Assembly: GCF_004362395.1 (NCBI RefSeq)
Contig: NZ_SNWE01000032.1
Coordinates: forward strand, 1-33,222
From: Salegentibacter sp. 24
GTDB lineage: Bacteria; Bacteroidota; Bacteroidia; Flavobacteriales; Flavobacteriaceae
Length of the DNA stretch: 33,222 bases
Direction: 5' to 3'
Part shown: in pieces, positions 22,575-30,982 of the stretch
Layout: each line of letters opens with the position of its first letter
How positions within the stretch are numbered: the first letter of the stretch is position 1
The notes under the pieces: model-generated
What the model was told of the DNA's origin: nothing
Database searches by the model: none
Seen by the model: the letters and a program-made list of their open reading frames with translations, nothing else
Translations under genes and position numbers: made by a program

Positions 22575-23444
22575 CTACTTCTCTGCTCTTCTAAAACTTC
22601 CTTCAGCCTTCAGTTTTTCGTTGAGATCTGCATACCCCTTATAGGAATCACTGCAATCCGTGATATGCTCATAAAGGTTAACAAGTAAAGCAGTCGCTTT
22701 TTTACCGGCAGCATCATTATCCAGGTAGAGGAACACCCGCTCATATTTCAGAAGTAAGCCTTTAATACGGTCCACAAAAGCCAGGGAATTCAAAACGATG
22801 GCATCCGAAGAATTCACTAATGTTTCCTCTATAGTAGCCAGGGATAGAAAATCAAACATCCCCTCCGTTACAATTAACTGTCTCGAATCATTTTGAATAA
22901 AGGAATAGGTCTTGGGACTACTGGAGTTTTTAAAGTATTTATTGCGAAGTTCCCAGCCGCCCCTGTTATTGCGAAGTCCGATAGCATAGAACTGCCGGTC
23001 TTTATACTGGTACCAGACCTGAACGCAATAGACCCTGGCAACTTCAATAGGAATCTTGCGGGACTCCAGGTACCCTATCAATGCCCGGTGTTTTAAAGCT
23101 TCCACCCTTAGCACCTCGATCCCTTGTTTTACTACCGGCTTCTTTACAGGTGGATGAAAAGAAGTAATTGTACCGGCTTCCAAAAATTCCAAAGCCTCCC
23201 TGTTGGAATAAGACTTTAGCAGCATAACAAGGTCAATCACATTCCCTCCTTTTCCCATTCCGAAATCATACCACAGGTTCTTTCTTAAAGAAACGCTGAA
23301 AGAGGCATGTGTTTCTGACCGAAGGGGACTCAGAAACCAGGCTTCTTTTTCCGTTGTTTTGCTGGGAAAGTGCCCTAATTTTGCAAGCGTTTTTACGATG
23401 CAAATATTACGGGCTTTTTCCCAGCTTAATTCATTTAAGTTCAT
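22575..23444 (-). CDS. Primase-like Toprim protein with degenerate CHC2 zinc-finger domain
   Basis: A 289-residue protein built like the N-terminal part of DnaG primases. Residues about 35-75 correspond to the CHC2 zinc-binding fold (AWFLSPLRSETHASFSV, then WYDFGMGKGGNVIDLV), but the Cys and His ligands of the usual CPFH and CxxC positions are replaced, so zinc is probably not bound. The Toprim part includes LIVTEGMFDFLSL (the metal-binding Glu) and VFLYLDNDAAGKKAT (the DxD-like acidic pair). It likely primes replication of the mobile element or assists its transfer. It stands between the candidate oriT and the repeat-rich origin candidate. Confidence 0.87.
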   Translation of the reverse strand: MNLNELSWEKARNICIVKTLAKLGHFPSKTTEKEAWFLSPLRSETHASFSVSLRKNLWYDFGMGKGGNVIDLVMLLKSYSNREALEFLEAGTITSFHPPVKKPVVKQGIEVLRVEALKHRALIGYLESRKIPIEVARVYCVQVWYQYKDRQFYAIGLRNNRGGWELRNKYFKNSSSPKTYSFIQNDSRQLIVTEGMFDFLSLATIEETLVNSSDAIVLNSLAFVDRIKGLLLKYERVFLYLDNDAAGKKATALLVNLYEHITDCSDSYKGYADLNEKLKAEGSFRRAEK

Positions 23445-23463
23445 TTTTTCATTTTTAAGTTAC

Positions 23464-23642
23464 CATCTTACCCAACCCCCTTTCTAAAAGGCCTAAGAAA
23501 GATTTAGATTCGATTTTCCGATCTTACCATGTTACCCGGGCAAACTTTAAGGGTAAGTTGGGTAAGATGCCTTTAAATGATCTTACCAGCCCGAAGGCCC
23601 TAAAATACCTGAGCTTAAAGAAGCTTTAGGTAGGCTGGTAAG
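23464..23642. repeat. Iteron-like and inverted repeats, candidate replication origin of the element
   Basis: The 214-bp gap between the VapE and primase genes is packed with TTACC/GGTAA motifs. CATCTTACCCAAC (23464-23476) is mirrored exactly by GTTGGGTAAGATG (23557-23569). ATCTTACC recurs at 23521 and 23580, and CTTACCAGCC (23582-23591) is mirrored by GGCTGGTAAG (23633-23642). Lying between helicase-like and primase-like genes, it is a good candidate for an origin or initiator-binding region. A regulatory role in the operon leader is the alternative. Confidence 0.5.
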
Positions 23643-23658
23643 TAGATTTCAGTATTAA

Positions 23659-24849
23659 TTAATTAATTTCCCAGGGGCTATTCTTAAAAAGAGGTTTTGC
23701 CAGGTAGCCGTAAACCCCTTTTACAGGATGCTTGATCCTCTCAAAACCTCTGGACTTCAGTGCCCTCCCCATATTTATTACATTAAGCCGTGGATTTATA
23801 CAGCTTAGTTGAGTAATGAAATCAGAAGCCGTCATAAAAAAATTCTGATCTTCACTGGTTTCATAAAACTTGGCAAGTAATTCTTCCTCCAGGGTAGGTT
23901 CCCGATAGCGTTTATTGCGTTCCTCGTTTCTAAGAATATCCTGGTAAGTCAGCTCAGGATCAAAATTTGGATCCACGTAAGCCAGGTAATAAGCCTGGGC
24001 CCATACCTTATCTATATCCACCTCCTTACTATACCTAAAATCGATTGTCCCCAGCAGTTCAAAACATAACCACCTGACCGAGCCGGTTTCATCGCTTAAG
24101 AAACTTGCCCTATTGGTAGATCCTATAAAACTGCAGGTCCTTCGAAGGTTTGAATTTTTGCGGTCATAAGGCAAGCGTTCATTGATGATCGTTTTGGAAA
24201 AATAAGCCTTAAGTGCATTTAATTCTTTCCTTGCCAGTACCGATAACTCATCAAGATTGATAAGGAAATTTCTGGTAAGCTGAATTCTGGCATCTTTATC
24301 TGTAGTCATATCCTCCGCGAAATACCTGGACAAAGCCGGTGGACATAAAAACCGGCACCAGGTAGACTTTCCGGAATTCTGATCTGAATGAACCAGCACC
24401 AGGCATTGCTTATTAAAGTAATTAGCCTCAAGGGCACCCTTCACTGTTCGTACCAGCCATTTACGAAAATGGTACAGGAATTCTTCAGAATCCCGGGTGG
24501 GAAGATAAGAAGCCAGTTTTCTGATATGGTCCCCTCCCACCCATTTCGGTAGCCGATCAAAATACTCCGTGATAGGATTAAACCTTTCAATGAGGTTAGA
24601 CCGTAAATAAATATCCAGTTTTCCCGGGGTCACCTCAATATTGGATTTGGCCAGTTCTATTAGCAGAGAATTCACTTCAAAATCCTCCCAGGTTCGCTTC
24701 CCTTTAATAGCAATCTGAAACTCCTGGGCTATTTCATTAAACCGGATATCATATTTCGCAGAAACATAATCATCCACATAATCGTAGATTGTTTGCTTCT
24801 TCTGGTCAGAAACCTGGTAGAGTTTAAGTTCTTCCTTTTTCATAACCAA
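23659..24849 (-). CDS. VapE-family (virulence-associated E) P-loop ATPase
   Basis: A 396-residue protein of the VapE family, superfamily 3-like helicase/ATPases found in satellites and mobile elements next to primases. The Walker A region is HSDQNSGKSTW (154-164) and the following acidic strand NFLINLDELS supplies Walker B. The segment IGSTNRASFLSDETGSVRWL is the typical sensor region. It probably unwinds the element origin together with the Toprim protein downstream. A Met three codons in (MKKEE) is an equally good start. It follows the HTH gene by 5 bp, so one operon is likely. Confidence 0.9.
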   Translation of the reverse strand: MVMKKEELKLYQVSDQKKQTIYDYVDDYVSAKYDIRFNEIAQEFQIAIKGKRTWEDFEVNSLLIELAKSNIEVTPGKLDIYLRSNLIERFNPITEYFDRLPKWVGGDHIRKLASYLPTRDSEEFLYHFRKWLVRTVKGALEANYFNKQCLVLVHSDQNSGKSTWCRFLCPPALSRYFAEDMTTDKDARIQLTRNFLINLDELSVLARKELNALKAYFSKTIINERLPYDRKNSNLRRTCSFIGSTNRASFLSDETGSVRWLCFELLGTIDFRYSKEVDIDKVWAQAYYLAYVDPNFDPELTYQDILRNEERNKRYREPTLEEELLAKFYETSEDQNFFMTASDFITQLSCINPRLNVINMGRALKSRGFERIKHPVKGVYGYLAKPLFKNSPWEIN

Positions 24850-24854
24850 TATCC

Positions 24855-25142
24855 TTAAAACCTTTTTTTACGATAAGCATACTCCACTGCCTGCTGCCTG
24901 ATCTCCTCTTTAGAAGAATGACTATTATCGAGCAGCCATTTATCCAGTTTTTCCCTGGAGAAAAAGATTAATTTGCCTTTTGGTTTAGAAAAAGGAATTT
25001 CACCCCTGGCCGTAAGCTTATACATATAACTCCTGGAAATCCCAGTATAATCACAGGCCTCGTCAAAGGTAAGTACCGTCTTGTGAGCACGAACTATTTT
25101 TTCAATACGGTCCAATTGCTCTAAAATCTTTAGATCATTCAT
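24855..25142 (-). CDS. Excisionase-like helix-turn-helix protein
   Basis: A 95-residue protein with a MerR/excisionase-type winged HTH: VLTFDEACDYTGISRSYMY, then KLTARGEIPFSKPKGKLIFF and REKLDKWLLDN. Such proteins direct excision or control replication genes in Bacteroidota mobile elements. It is the first gene of the minus-strand operon leading into vapE (5 bp gap). Two palindromes immediately upstream (25169-25186 and 25238-25256) are candidate binding sites. No integrase is encoded nearby, so its excision role, if any, would need a partner outside the window. Confidence 0.88.
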   Translation of the reverse strand: MNDLKILEQLDRIEKIVRAHKTVLTFDEACDYTGISRSYMYKLTARGEIPFSKPKGKLIFFSREKLDKWLLDNSHSSKEEIRQQAVEYAYRKKRF

Positions 25143-25168
25143 TTTAGAAATTTTTAAGTTAGAAAATG

Positions 25169-25186
25169 AACAAAAGCGCTTTTGTT
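25169..25186. promoter_or_regulatory. 18-bp perfect palindrome upstream of the HTH gene
   Basis: AACAAAAGCGCTTTTGTT is perfectly self-complementary and lies 27 bp upstream of the HTH start codon, in its likely leader or promoter. It is a plausible operator for the module. Confidence 0.45.
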
Positions 25187-25237
25187 AGTAGAATTCTGAA
25201 GCTAAACTAAGAAGGGAAATAGTAGGAAGTGTATGCC

Positions 25238-25256
25238 TTACATACCAGGTATGTAA
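25238..25256. promoter_or_regulatory. Second inverted repeat upstream of the HTH gene
   Basis: TTACATAC (25238-25245) and GTATGTAA (25249-25256) are perfect 8-bp arms with a 3-bp centre, flanked by TGCC and AGGCA. It is about 95 bp upstream of the HTH start, and could be an operator or an excisionase-binding site. Confidence 0.4.
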
Positions 25257-25890
25257 AATGCAGGCATAAGTATCCCTTCGACGAATTAGAAAGGCTTATG
25301 TATAATTTTTAAAAAATTATACTATCATGATTTTTCTATGAAGGTTGATGAAGAAATTCAATAAATCTATAATATAAATATACCGGTATATTTATAATGA
25401 AGTTTGTTCCACATCACAAAAAAAAATCATTATAAAAGTAAGTTCTTAAAGGCAATAAAAGACCTTAGACAACTCTATCTGACCATATTTCTTTAGATCT
25501 GAGAGCTTAATACAAAAAGTGGTGACCATAAACTTTTTTATTAAAGGAACCTTCGGGAAAAAATATTCAGCTGAAAAGTGTGGCCAAAGTGGTGTGGGAA
25601 TCAGCAAAGAGGCGGAATAATAAAACGAGCAAGTCTTTAGGTGCAGGGTCCCTTCTTAGTCGTGCAATTACTGGAAAGTGGCACCAAGTAAGATCTTTTA
25701 CAGGTATTTTTTCGGAAGTAAATTAACCAAAGCCACCGAAATTAACCCCCTTGTGGCTACAATTATTTTTTTCATAATAGGAAATCCGCTAGTTTCGTAA
25801 TATAATTTATATAAATGTACCAGTGCTTTATATATAAGTTGGCAAATAGTTATAGAAAAAATATGTTGTATCACATAGCGCCAGATTCTA
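25257..25890. other. Non-coding stretch with a 24-bp perfect palindrome (25373-25396)
   Basis: No credible gene was found in this gap on either strand. TATAAATATACC (25373-25384) is mirrored exactly by GGTATATTTATA (25385-25396). From about 25500 to 25760 the composition is less AT-rich (for example around 25560-25700), suggesting a decayed gene or transposon remnant, but no frame is long enough to name. It marks the right side of the mobilisable module. Confidence 0.4.
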
Positions 25891-26274
25891 ATGAAAATTA
25901 AATATAAAAAAAGCCGCTCCAGATTTCACCTCATAATGATCTGTATTTGGTCTATTTTACTGATTATAAATATTTTGTATGGAGATAGCGACAATTGGAC
26001 ATTTTGGATCTGGATAGTGCTGCCACTGGGATACAATTCCCTTTATGCTTTTGAATATGTTAACCAATACTTGAAGATTGAGAACGGCACTATTTATAAA
26101 ACATCTTTATTCCCAAAGAAAGTTGAATTAAATAAAATCCAGTCGGTTAAAAAATTTGCGGGTGATTATATAGTAAAAACAGATCAGTCTGAACTGAGGA
26201 TAGATACAACCATTATTCATCCGACTTCCCTAAAAGAACTAGATAAAATACTGATCTCTCATAATCTAATTTAG
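25891..26274 (+). CDS. Small membrane protein with PH-like C-terminal domain
   Basis: A 127-residue protein with two transmembrane helices (about 12-29, FHLIMICIWSILLIINIL; and about 36-55, WTFWIWIVLPLGYNSLYAF). A short beta-rich domain follows (YLKIENGTIYKTSLFPKKVE, ELNKIQSVKKF, DQSELRIDTTII) and resembles the bacterial PH-like domain found after paired membrane helices. Function is unknown. It stands alone on the plus strand just before the first hairpin repeat of the cassette-like region. Confidence 0.75.
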   Translation: MKIKYKKSRSRFHLIMICIWSILLIINILYGDSDNWTFWIWIVLPLGYNSLYAFEYVNQYLKIENGTIYKTSLFPKKVELNKIQSVKKFAGDYIVKTDQSELRIDTTIIHPTSLKELDKILISHNLI

Positions 26275-26304
26275 AGAATAAACCATTGCTATTAACTATT
26301 TAAA

Positions 26305-26401
26305 AAGCTGAAACCTGTCTTGAATCTAAGCTACGTTCTCACTTGCTTAGCTGATTGTCCTGCGGACAATCACTCTCACCCGCTAGAACAGTTTTTATAG
26401 C
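26305..26401 (+). repeat. Cassette-type hairpin repeat, copy A
   Basis: Contains the core GATTGTCCTGCGGACAATC (26353-26371; 8-bp arms, 3-bp loop). The left part is GAAACCTGTCTTGAATC and the right end AGAACAGTTTTTATAG. These parts recur at D, E and F (31676, 32381, 33046). It separates the PH-like gene from the AbiU2-like gene. Confidence 0.75.
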
Positions 26402-26415
26402 ATCAATTATAAAAA

Positions 26416-27033
26416 ATGAGTCAAAAAGAAGAGATTAACAACAATATTTGGGAGATTTGGAAAATTTCTCTTAATGCGAAAAGATTTTTAAAATACTCCT
26501 TTTATCTTCATAAGCCTGATACCAATGAGGAATTTGAATATCTAAAAAAATCGCGTGATTTTAAATTTATCGCTGACGCCCTTTGGAGAAATTGTGTAAT
26601 TGAACTTTCAAAGCTTTTTTATGATTCAAAAAAACGGGATAAGTTTAACATATTTCACTTCATTAAAAAGCTAGAAAAAGATGTACATTTTAGAAATTTT
26701 AAAATTTCTAAAACCAAAATAGATTTTTGGTATAATCAAATAGAAGAAAATAGAAAAACGATCGATTTAATAACTGAACTTAGAGATAAAGTTTATGCGC
26801 ATACAGATGGTCCAATAGAAAGAATTGGTTTGGACACACCTACATTTGAACAGACCGAAAAGCTAATCGATATAATAGAAAGCGTAATTACAGAAATCTA
26901 CTCAAGTGTTTTTGATAGTCATGCAATGATGAACAGTCCAAATTTAGAGCTAAATCCATCTAAAATTATTAAGATTCTCGCAGCTGAGAAAAAAGCAAGA
27001 ATCTCTGATATGGAAGAATTATTGAAAAAATAA
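26416..27033 (+). CDS. AbiU2/HEPN-like protein
   Basis: A 205-residue, all-helical soluble protein. The segment ITELRDKVYAHTDGP (around 130-142) carries an R-x5-H arrangement like the catalytic motif of HEPN ribonucleases, and the overall layout (FIADALWRNCVIELSKLFYD early, the R...H segment in the middle) resembles the AbiU2 family associated with phage resistance. Identity rests on pattern recognition only. It could be a toxin or abortive-infection protein; no antitoxin gene is evident. It is preceded by hairpin repeat A and followed by the serine hydrolase gene after 20 bp. Confidence 0.7.
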   Translation: MSQKEEINNNIWEIWKISLNAKRFLKYSFYLHKPDTNEEFEYLKKSRDFKFIADALWRNCVIELSKLFYDSKKRDKFNIFHFIKKLEKDVHFRNFKISKTKIDFWYNQIEENRKTIDLITELRDKVYAHTDGPIERIGLDTPTFEQTEKLIDIIESVITEIYSSVFDSHAMMNSPNLELNPSKIIKILAAEKKARISDMEELLKK

Positions 27034-27053
27034 ATCCTAAAAACTTTACTTCA

Positions 27054-28139
27054 ATGAAATTTAAAATTTTACTCTTACTTACATTTGTATTTAATCTATC
27101 ATATTCTCAATCTACAAATTCTCAAATCAAAAATTATTTAGATAGCATTGATGATTCAGAGTTTTCAGGAGCAATACTGGTAGCTAAAAATGATGAAGTA
27201 ATTGATAAAAGGGCTTACGGCCTTTCAAGTATAGAATACGATGTAAAAAATAAAATTGATACGAAGTTTAATATAGCTTCAATTACAAAAATGTTTACAG
27301 CTGTTGCAGCTTTACAACTTTATGAGCAAGGTAAAATAGATCTTAAGAAACCAATAGGTAAATATTTACCCGATTATCCAAATGAGATTGTCAGGAACTC
27401 GGTAACCGTTCATCAACTCTTAACACATACATCGGGCCTTAACAATTTTTACGTTACCGATTCAGATAAACTCAAAAATTCAGATTACAAGGAAATTTCT
27501 GATTTTGTACCACTTTTTGCAAATGATACGCTCTTATCCAAACCAGGAACTAAATATGACTATAGCGGAACTGGTTTCGTGGTTCTAGGTTTAATAATTG
27601 AAAATGTTTCTGGTGAGGATTATTACGATTATATAAGAAAAAATATTCTCGAACCATCAAATATGAAGGCAACATCCGAAATCCAGGTAGACTCTATTGT
27701 TAAAAATATAGCAAGTGGCTATACTTCACAATTTGGTCAAAATAAAGTTTTAAAGAAAAATGATTATTACCTAACAAAGGCATCTCCAGCTGGATTTTAT
27801 TATTCTACGGTAGTAGATTTATTTAAGTTCTCAAGAGCTTTAAGGAACCATAAATTACTTAATAAAAAGACAACAGATTTGATGTTTGAACCTAAAGTAA
27901 AAGGTTATAATACTCATTTAGGATATGGTATTGACATCGATAACAGATACAATCAAACTATAGTCGGCCACAGTGGCGGATGGTATGGAATTCACGGCGA
28001 GTTAATGGATTTTATGGACGATAATTATACAGTAATTATTTTATCCAATATTGATGACGGAGGAAAGACAGGTGCATCAAAAGTAGCTGACTTCTTTAAG
28101 AGCTTACTAGCGGATAAAGAATTAGAACCTAACCAATAA
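27054..28139 (+). CDS. Secreted serine hydrolase, class C beta-lactamase fold
   Basis: A 361-residue protein with a signal peptide (1-19, ending NLSYSQ) and the beta-lactamase/transpeptidase fold. The catalytic SxxK is Ser76-Ile-Thr-Lys79. The second motif, normally YxN, is YSG (170-172), a variant seen in esterase and peptidase relatives. The third motif is the GHSGGWYG region near 305-312. The segment VTVHQLLTHTSGL is also typical. The substrate is unknown; esterase or D-amino peptidase activity is as likely as beta-lactam hydrolysis. It begins 20 bp after the AbiU2-like gene. No hairpin repeat separates it from that gene, so the two may share one cassette. Confidence 0.92.
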   Translation: MKFKILLLLTFVFNLSYSQSTNSQIKNYLDSIDDSEFSGAILVAKNDEVIDKRAYGLSSIEYDVKNKIDTKFNIASITKMFTAVAALQLYEQGKIDLKKPIGKYLPDYPNEIVRNSVTVHQLLTHTSGLNNFYVTDSDKLKNSDYKEISDFVPLFANDTLLSKPGTKYDYSGTGFVVLGLIIENVSGEDYYDYIRKNILEPSNMKATSEIQVDSIVKNIASGYTSQFGQNKVLKKNDYYLTKASPAGFYYSTVVDLFKFSRALRNHKLLNKKTTDLMFEPKVKGYNTHLGYGIDIDNRYNQTIVGHSGGWYGIHGELMDFMDDNYTVIILSNIDDGGKTGASKVADFFKSLLADKELEPNQ

Positions 28140-28305
28140 GCATTATAAAAAAATAGTGTACACCAAGTCGATTGTATCCAAATATAGGGCTTAGTCGAAA
28201 TGTGTAATTTAGATATCCAAGAAAGAAAATGGTTAAGCCGAAAAGCTCGCGTCCCTATTCCCCTAACTTGAGAACCGTAACCGATTACCCACCATTTAAA
28301 AAAAT

Positions 28306-29301
28306 ATGAGAATACTAATGAACATCGGGATATTATTTATTTCCTTTTCCGTTTTCGGCCAGAAAGTACCAGAAATAAACCTTAATAAAACTCTTTCAGA
28401 AAATCTTGAGAAAAATAAAGTTGAAATTGTTGATGAAACCTCTCTGTACATAAATGATGGAAATTCAAATGAACTCTTCTATTATGCACTAAAACCCAAA
28501 GGCAAAATTAAAGGTACCCTTATACTATTACCCCCAACTGCACAAAAAGTTGAAGATGCTATAAATAACAATATCAAACTAGCCGAACTAGCATTCGAGA
28601 AAGGAATTCTGTTGATAATACCCTCGATTAATTATAATCTTTACCTTGATAAAATCGCAATGGACTTTTTAAATACTACTTTTAAAAATGCCATTTCTAA
28701 ATATCAAGTACCAAAAGACAAAATAATAATTGGAGGTTTTTCTCTGGGTGGGATGAACGCCATTAGATATGTAGAACTCTCGAAAGAAAACCCTGATTTA
28801 ACATCAATTCAACCAGTTGCTGTTTATGGAATAGACCCACCATTGGATTGGGCAAGAATTTACTATTCATTTCAACGAACTAAAGAATTAAACTTTTCGG
28901 AAGTAGCCGTGAATGAGGCTAAGGATTATTTAGCAAAACTTGATAAGCAATTTGGTGGTTCACCTAAAGCAGTACCGAATATTTATTCTAAGCATTCAAT
29001 GTATTCAAAAGCTGTAAAAGGTGGTGGCAATGCTACATTCCTAATTGATACACCAATCAGAATTTACTCTGACCCAGATATTGATTGGCATTTAACAGAA
29101 AGACAAACGGATTTTTATGACATTAACGCATTAGACCAAACTGCAATGATTAATGAATTGAGAATTTCGGGCAATCAAGAGGCAGAATTTATTAATGCTT
29201 TGGGTAAAGGATATCGATTAAATGGAATACGCCATCCCCACTCATGGTCGATTGCTGAACCAAATGGATTAATGGATTGGATAATTGACAAAATAAATTA
29301 A
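28306..29301 (+). CDS. Secreted alpha/beta hydrolase
   Basis: A 331-residue protein with a signal peptide (1-19, ending SVFGQ) and an alpha/beta hydrolase core. The nucleophile elbow is GGFSLGGMN with Ser146. The oxyanion-side strand is GTLILLPPT, and a late His in GIRHPHSW may complete the triad; the acidic member could be in YSDPDIDWH. The substrate is unknown. It stands 25 bp upstream of another alpha/beta hydrolase on the same strand. The two proteins have little obvious similarity, so they are not recent duplicates. Confidence 0.88.
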   Translation: MRILMNIGILFISFSVFGQKVPEINLNKTLSENLEKNKVEIVDETSLYINDGNSNELFYYALKPKGKIKGTLILLPPTAQKVEDAINNNIKLAELAFEKGILLIIPSINYNLYLDKIAMDFLNTTFKNAISKYQVPKDKIIIGGFSLGGMNAIRYVELSKENPDLTSIQPVAVYGIDPPLDWARIYYSFQRTKELNFSEVAVNEAKDYLAKLDKQFGGSPKAVPNIYSKHSMYSKAVKGGGNATFLIDTPIRIYSDPDIDWHLTERQTDFYDINALDQTAMINELRISGNQEAEFINALGKGYRLNGIRHPHSWSIAEPNGLMDWIIDKIN

Positions 29302-29326
29302 ACGGCAAGTACCATATAAAACTATT

Positions 29327-30310
29327 ATGAAATTAATTTTAAAAATACTTAAGTGGATTGGCAAAATTTTAGCCGGACTCATAATTCTATTATTGATAGC
29401 TGGAGTTGGTTTCAGATTATTTAGTTCAAAACCCGTTCCTCCCGGAAAATTAGTTGATGTTGATGGAACTAAACTTCATATAATAGCAGAAGGTAAAAAA
29501 AATGATTTGCCAACGCTTGTACTTGAATCAGGTGCAGGGGGTGGCACGGGTGTATTTCATTGGGTTGCAGATGGGTTGAAAAAAAACATGAGAGTTGTGC
29601 GTTATGATAGAGAAGGAAAATGGTTTAGCGAATCGAGTAACGACAGTATTACCTCGGAATTTTATGCTCGACAATTACATAAATTACTAGAAAAAAATGG
29701 TGAAAAACCACCTTATATATTAGCAGGTCATTCTATGGGCGGTCCTTATAATCGAATATTCAGAGACCTATATCCAAATGAAGTAGAAGCCCTTGTTTTT
29801 ATAGATTCGAGTCATCCAGAACAATGGGAACGATTAGGAGTAAAAGGATTGTTTGATGAAAATCAAATTATCTTTGGGAAATTTTTTATAATACTTGCTG
29901 ATATGGGAATATTGGGAGTTTACAATAAAATAATGAAGCCTGAGTCTATGGATAAAGATTTACCGAAAGAGTACCAAAATCGCAAACTTTATCTTACTTC
30001 TTATTCTGGGGACGTTTATCGTAGGTTACTCAAAGAAAATAGCATAAATGATGATATTTTTCAACGAGCAGGTGTGGCAAGTAGCTTAGATTCCTTACCT
30101 GTTCTGGTTTTTACAGCAAAGAAACAGTACGGGGATACTCAAGTATGGTATGAAATGCAAAAAGAATTGAAAGAACTATCTACTAAAGGAAAACAATTTT
30201 ATATGGATGCAAATCACGGTTCTATAATTACAAAAAAAGAAAATGCCGAAATAATTAATAAAGAAATACTTTTAATGGCTGAAACACTTAAACAGAAAAG
30301 CCAAGGTTAA
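29327..30310 (+). CDS. Membrane-anchored alpha/beta hydrolase
   Basis: A 327-residue protein with an N-terminal membrane anchor (about 8-30, LKWIGKILAGLIILLLIAGV) and an alpha/beta hydrolase domain. The oxyanion region is VLESGAGGGTG, the nucleophile is Ser136 in AGHSMGGPYNR, and the C-terminal catalytic His lies in DANHGSII. The domain faces either side of the membrane; the periplasm is more likely. The substrate is unknown. It follows the previous hydrolase by 25 bp and is followed by divergent hairpin repeat C. Confidence 0.9.
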   Translation: MKLILKILKWIGKILAGLIILLLIAGVGFRLFSSKPVPPGKLVDVDGTKLHIIAEGKKNDLPTLVLESGAGGGTGVFHWVADGLKKNMRVVRYDREGKWFSESSNDSITSEFYARQLHKLLEKNGEKPPYILAGHSMGGPYNRIFRDLYPNEVEALVFIDSSHPEQWERLGVKGLFDENQIIFGKFFIILADMGILGVYNKIMKPESMDKDLPKEYQNRKLYLTSYSGDVYRRLLKENSINDDIFQRAGVASSLDSLPVLVFTAKKQYGDTQVWYEMQKELKELSTKGKQFYMDANHGSIITKKENAEIINKEILLMAETLKQKSQG

Positions 30311-30420
30311 AGGTTTTACAACCCTATATAAGAATTTCGTGTGTTTGTTGCGTCTGATTACCTTGCGGAAAACCATTGCCCAGACGCAGCACTGTTTTTA
30401 CAGGACGAGACGTTGGTCAG
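30311..30420 (+). repeat. Divergent cassette-type hairpin repeat, copy C
   Basis: Arms GCGTCTG (30350-30356) and CAGACGC (30381-30387) flank a core that keeps only CTTGCGGA of the usual centre. The right end GCACTGTTTTTACAGGACGAG resembles the other copies (CACAGTTTTTATAGGAC at D), followed by ACGTTGG. It has the same 3' layout but a divergent core. Confidence 0.5.
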
Positions 30421-30450
30421 AATTCATCTTATAAAAATTGATATTTTTAG

Positions 30451-30744
30451 GGAAGTTCAAAAAGCAATATAAATAAGGACGAAAAAAGAAGAGAGCTCGA
30501 TTTTTTAAGTGGCGTACTTTCATCTATTAACGAAAACTCGATCAGAATTCTGGGCCGGGCACGATTCGAAAAGCTGAAAGGAGGAGCATATGCTACCCCG
30601 GAGAGAGTATTACTTAAGAGCTATGTAAAAGTGCCTCTTCCTTTTTTGACTTTAAAGAGAATTTATCTGAATGAATCGAATACAAAAAACTATAATTGGA
30701 TTATTCATTACCTTTTTCACTCTCATAGCAATTGTGATTTTTAG
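30451..30744 (+). pseudogene. Open frame without a start codon, possible gene remnant
   Basis: Between a TAG at 30448 and a TAG at 30742 the plus strand stays open for 97 codons, including KRRELDFLSGVLSSINENS and RILGRARFEKLKGGAYA. There is no ATG at its beginning, and the 103-residue gene starting at 30671 overlaps its end in another frame. The first 70 codons look protein-like. It may be the residue of a cassette gene truncated at its 5' end; no family is recognised. Confidence 0.3.
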
Positions 30745-30982
30745 ATACAATCTTATTTTTGGTGAAACCGTCTTCCAAAAATCAATGATGGCTGGTTGTA
30801 TGCATAAAGAGCTAAAAACAAAAAATTTTGGTAAGAGTAAAAAGTTATGTGAATGTTATATTGGAATTCTAGTAGAAAATTATTCAGAAAGCCAGATTCG
30901 GAATAATATTGATCAAATAAAACTAGAGAATAAAAATCCTTTTAAAAATTGCAGATCAGAAGATGATGCCTCGGTGAAATAG
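30671..30982 (+). CDS. Small anchored protein with cysteine motif
   Basis: A 103-residue protein with an N-terminal membrane helix (about 8-26, IIGLFITFFTLIAIVIF) and an exported, helical C-terminal part containing GCMHKEL and LCECYIGIL. The paired cysteines suggest disulfide bonds. I do not recognise the family. The last roughly 6 codons overlap the broken end of the downstream S9 peptidase remnant, so its own C-terminus may be a recombination junction. Confidence 0.6.
   Translation: MNRIQKTIIGLFITFFTLIAIVIFRYNLIFGETVFQKSMMAGCMHKELKTKNFGKSKKLCECYIGILVENYSESQIRNNIDQIKLENKNPFKNCRSEDDASVK

Noticed and set aside
25500-25760. Decayed transposase or integrase gene
   Set aside because: Composition hints at former coding sequence, but all frames are interrupted and no motif could be recognised.
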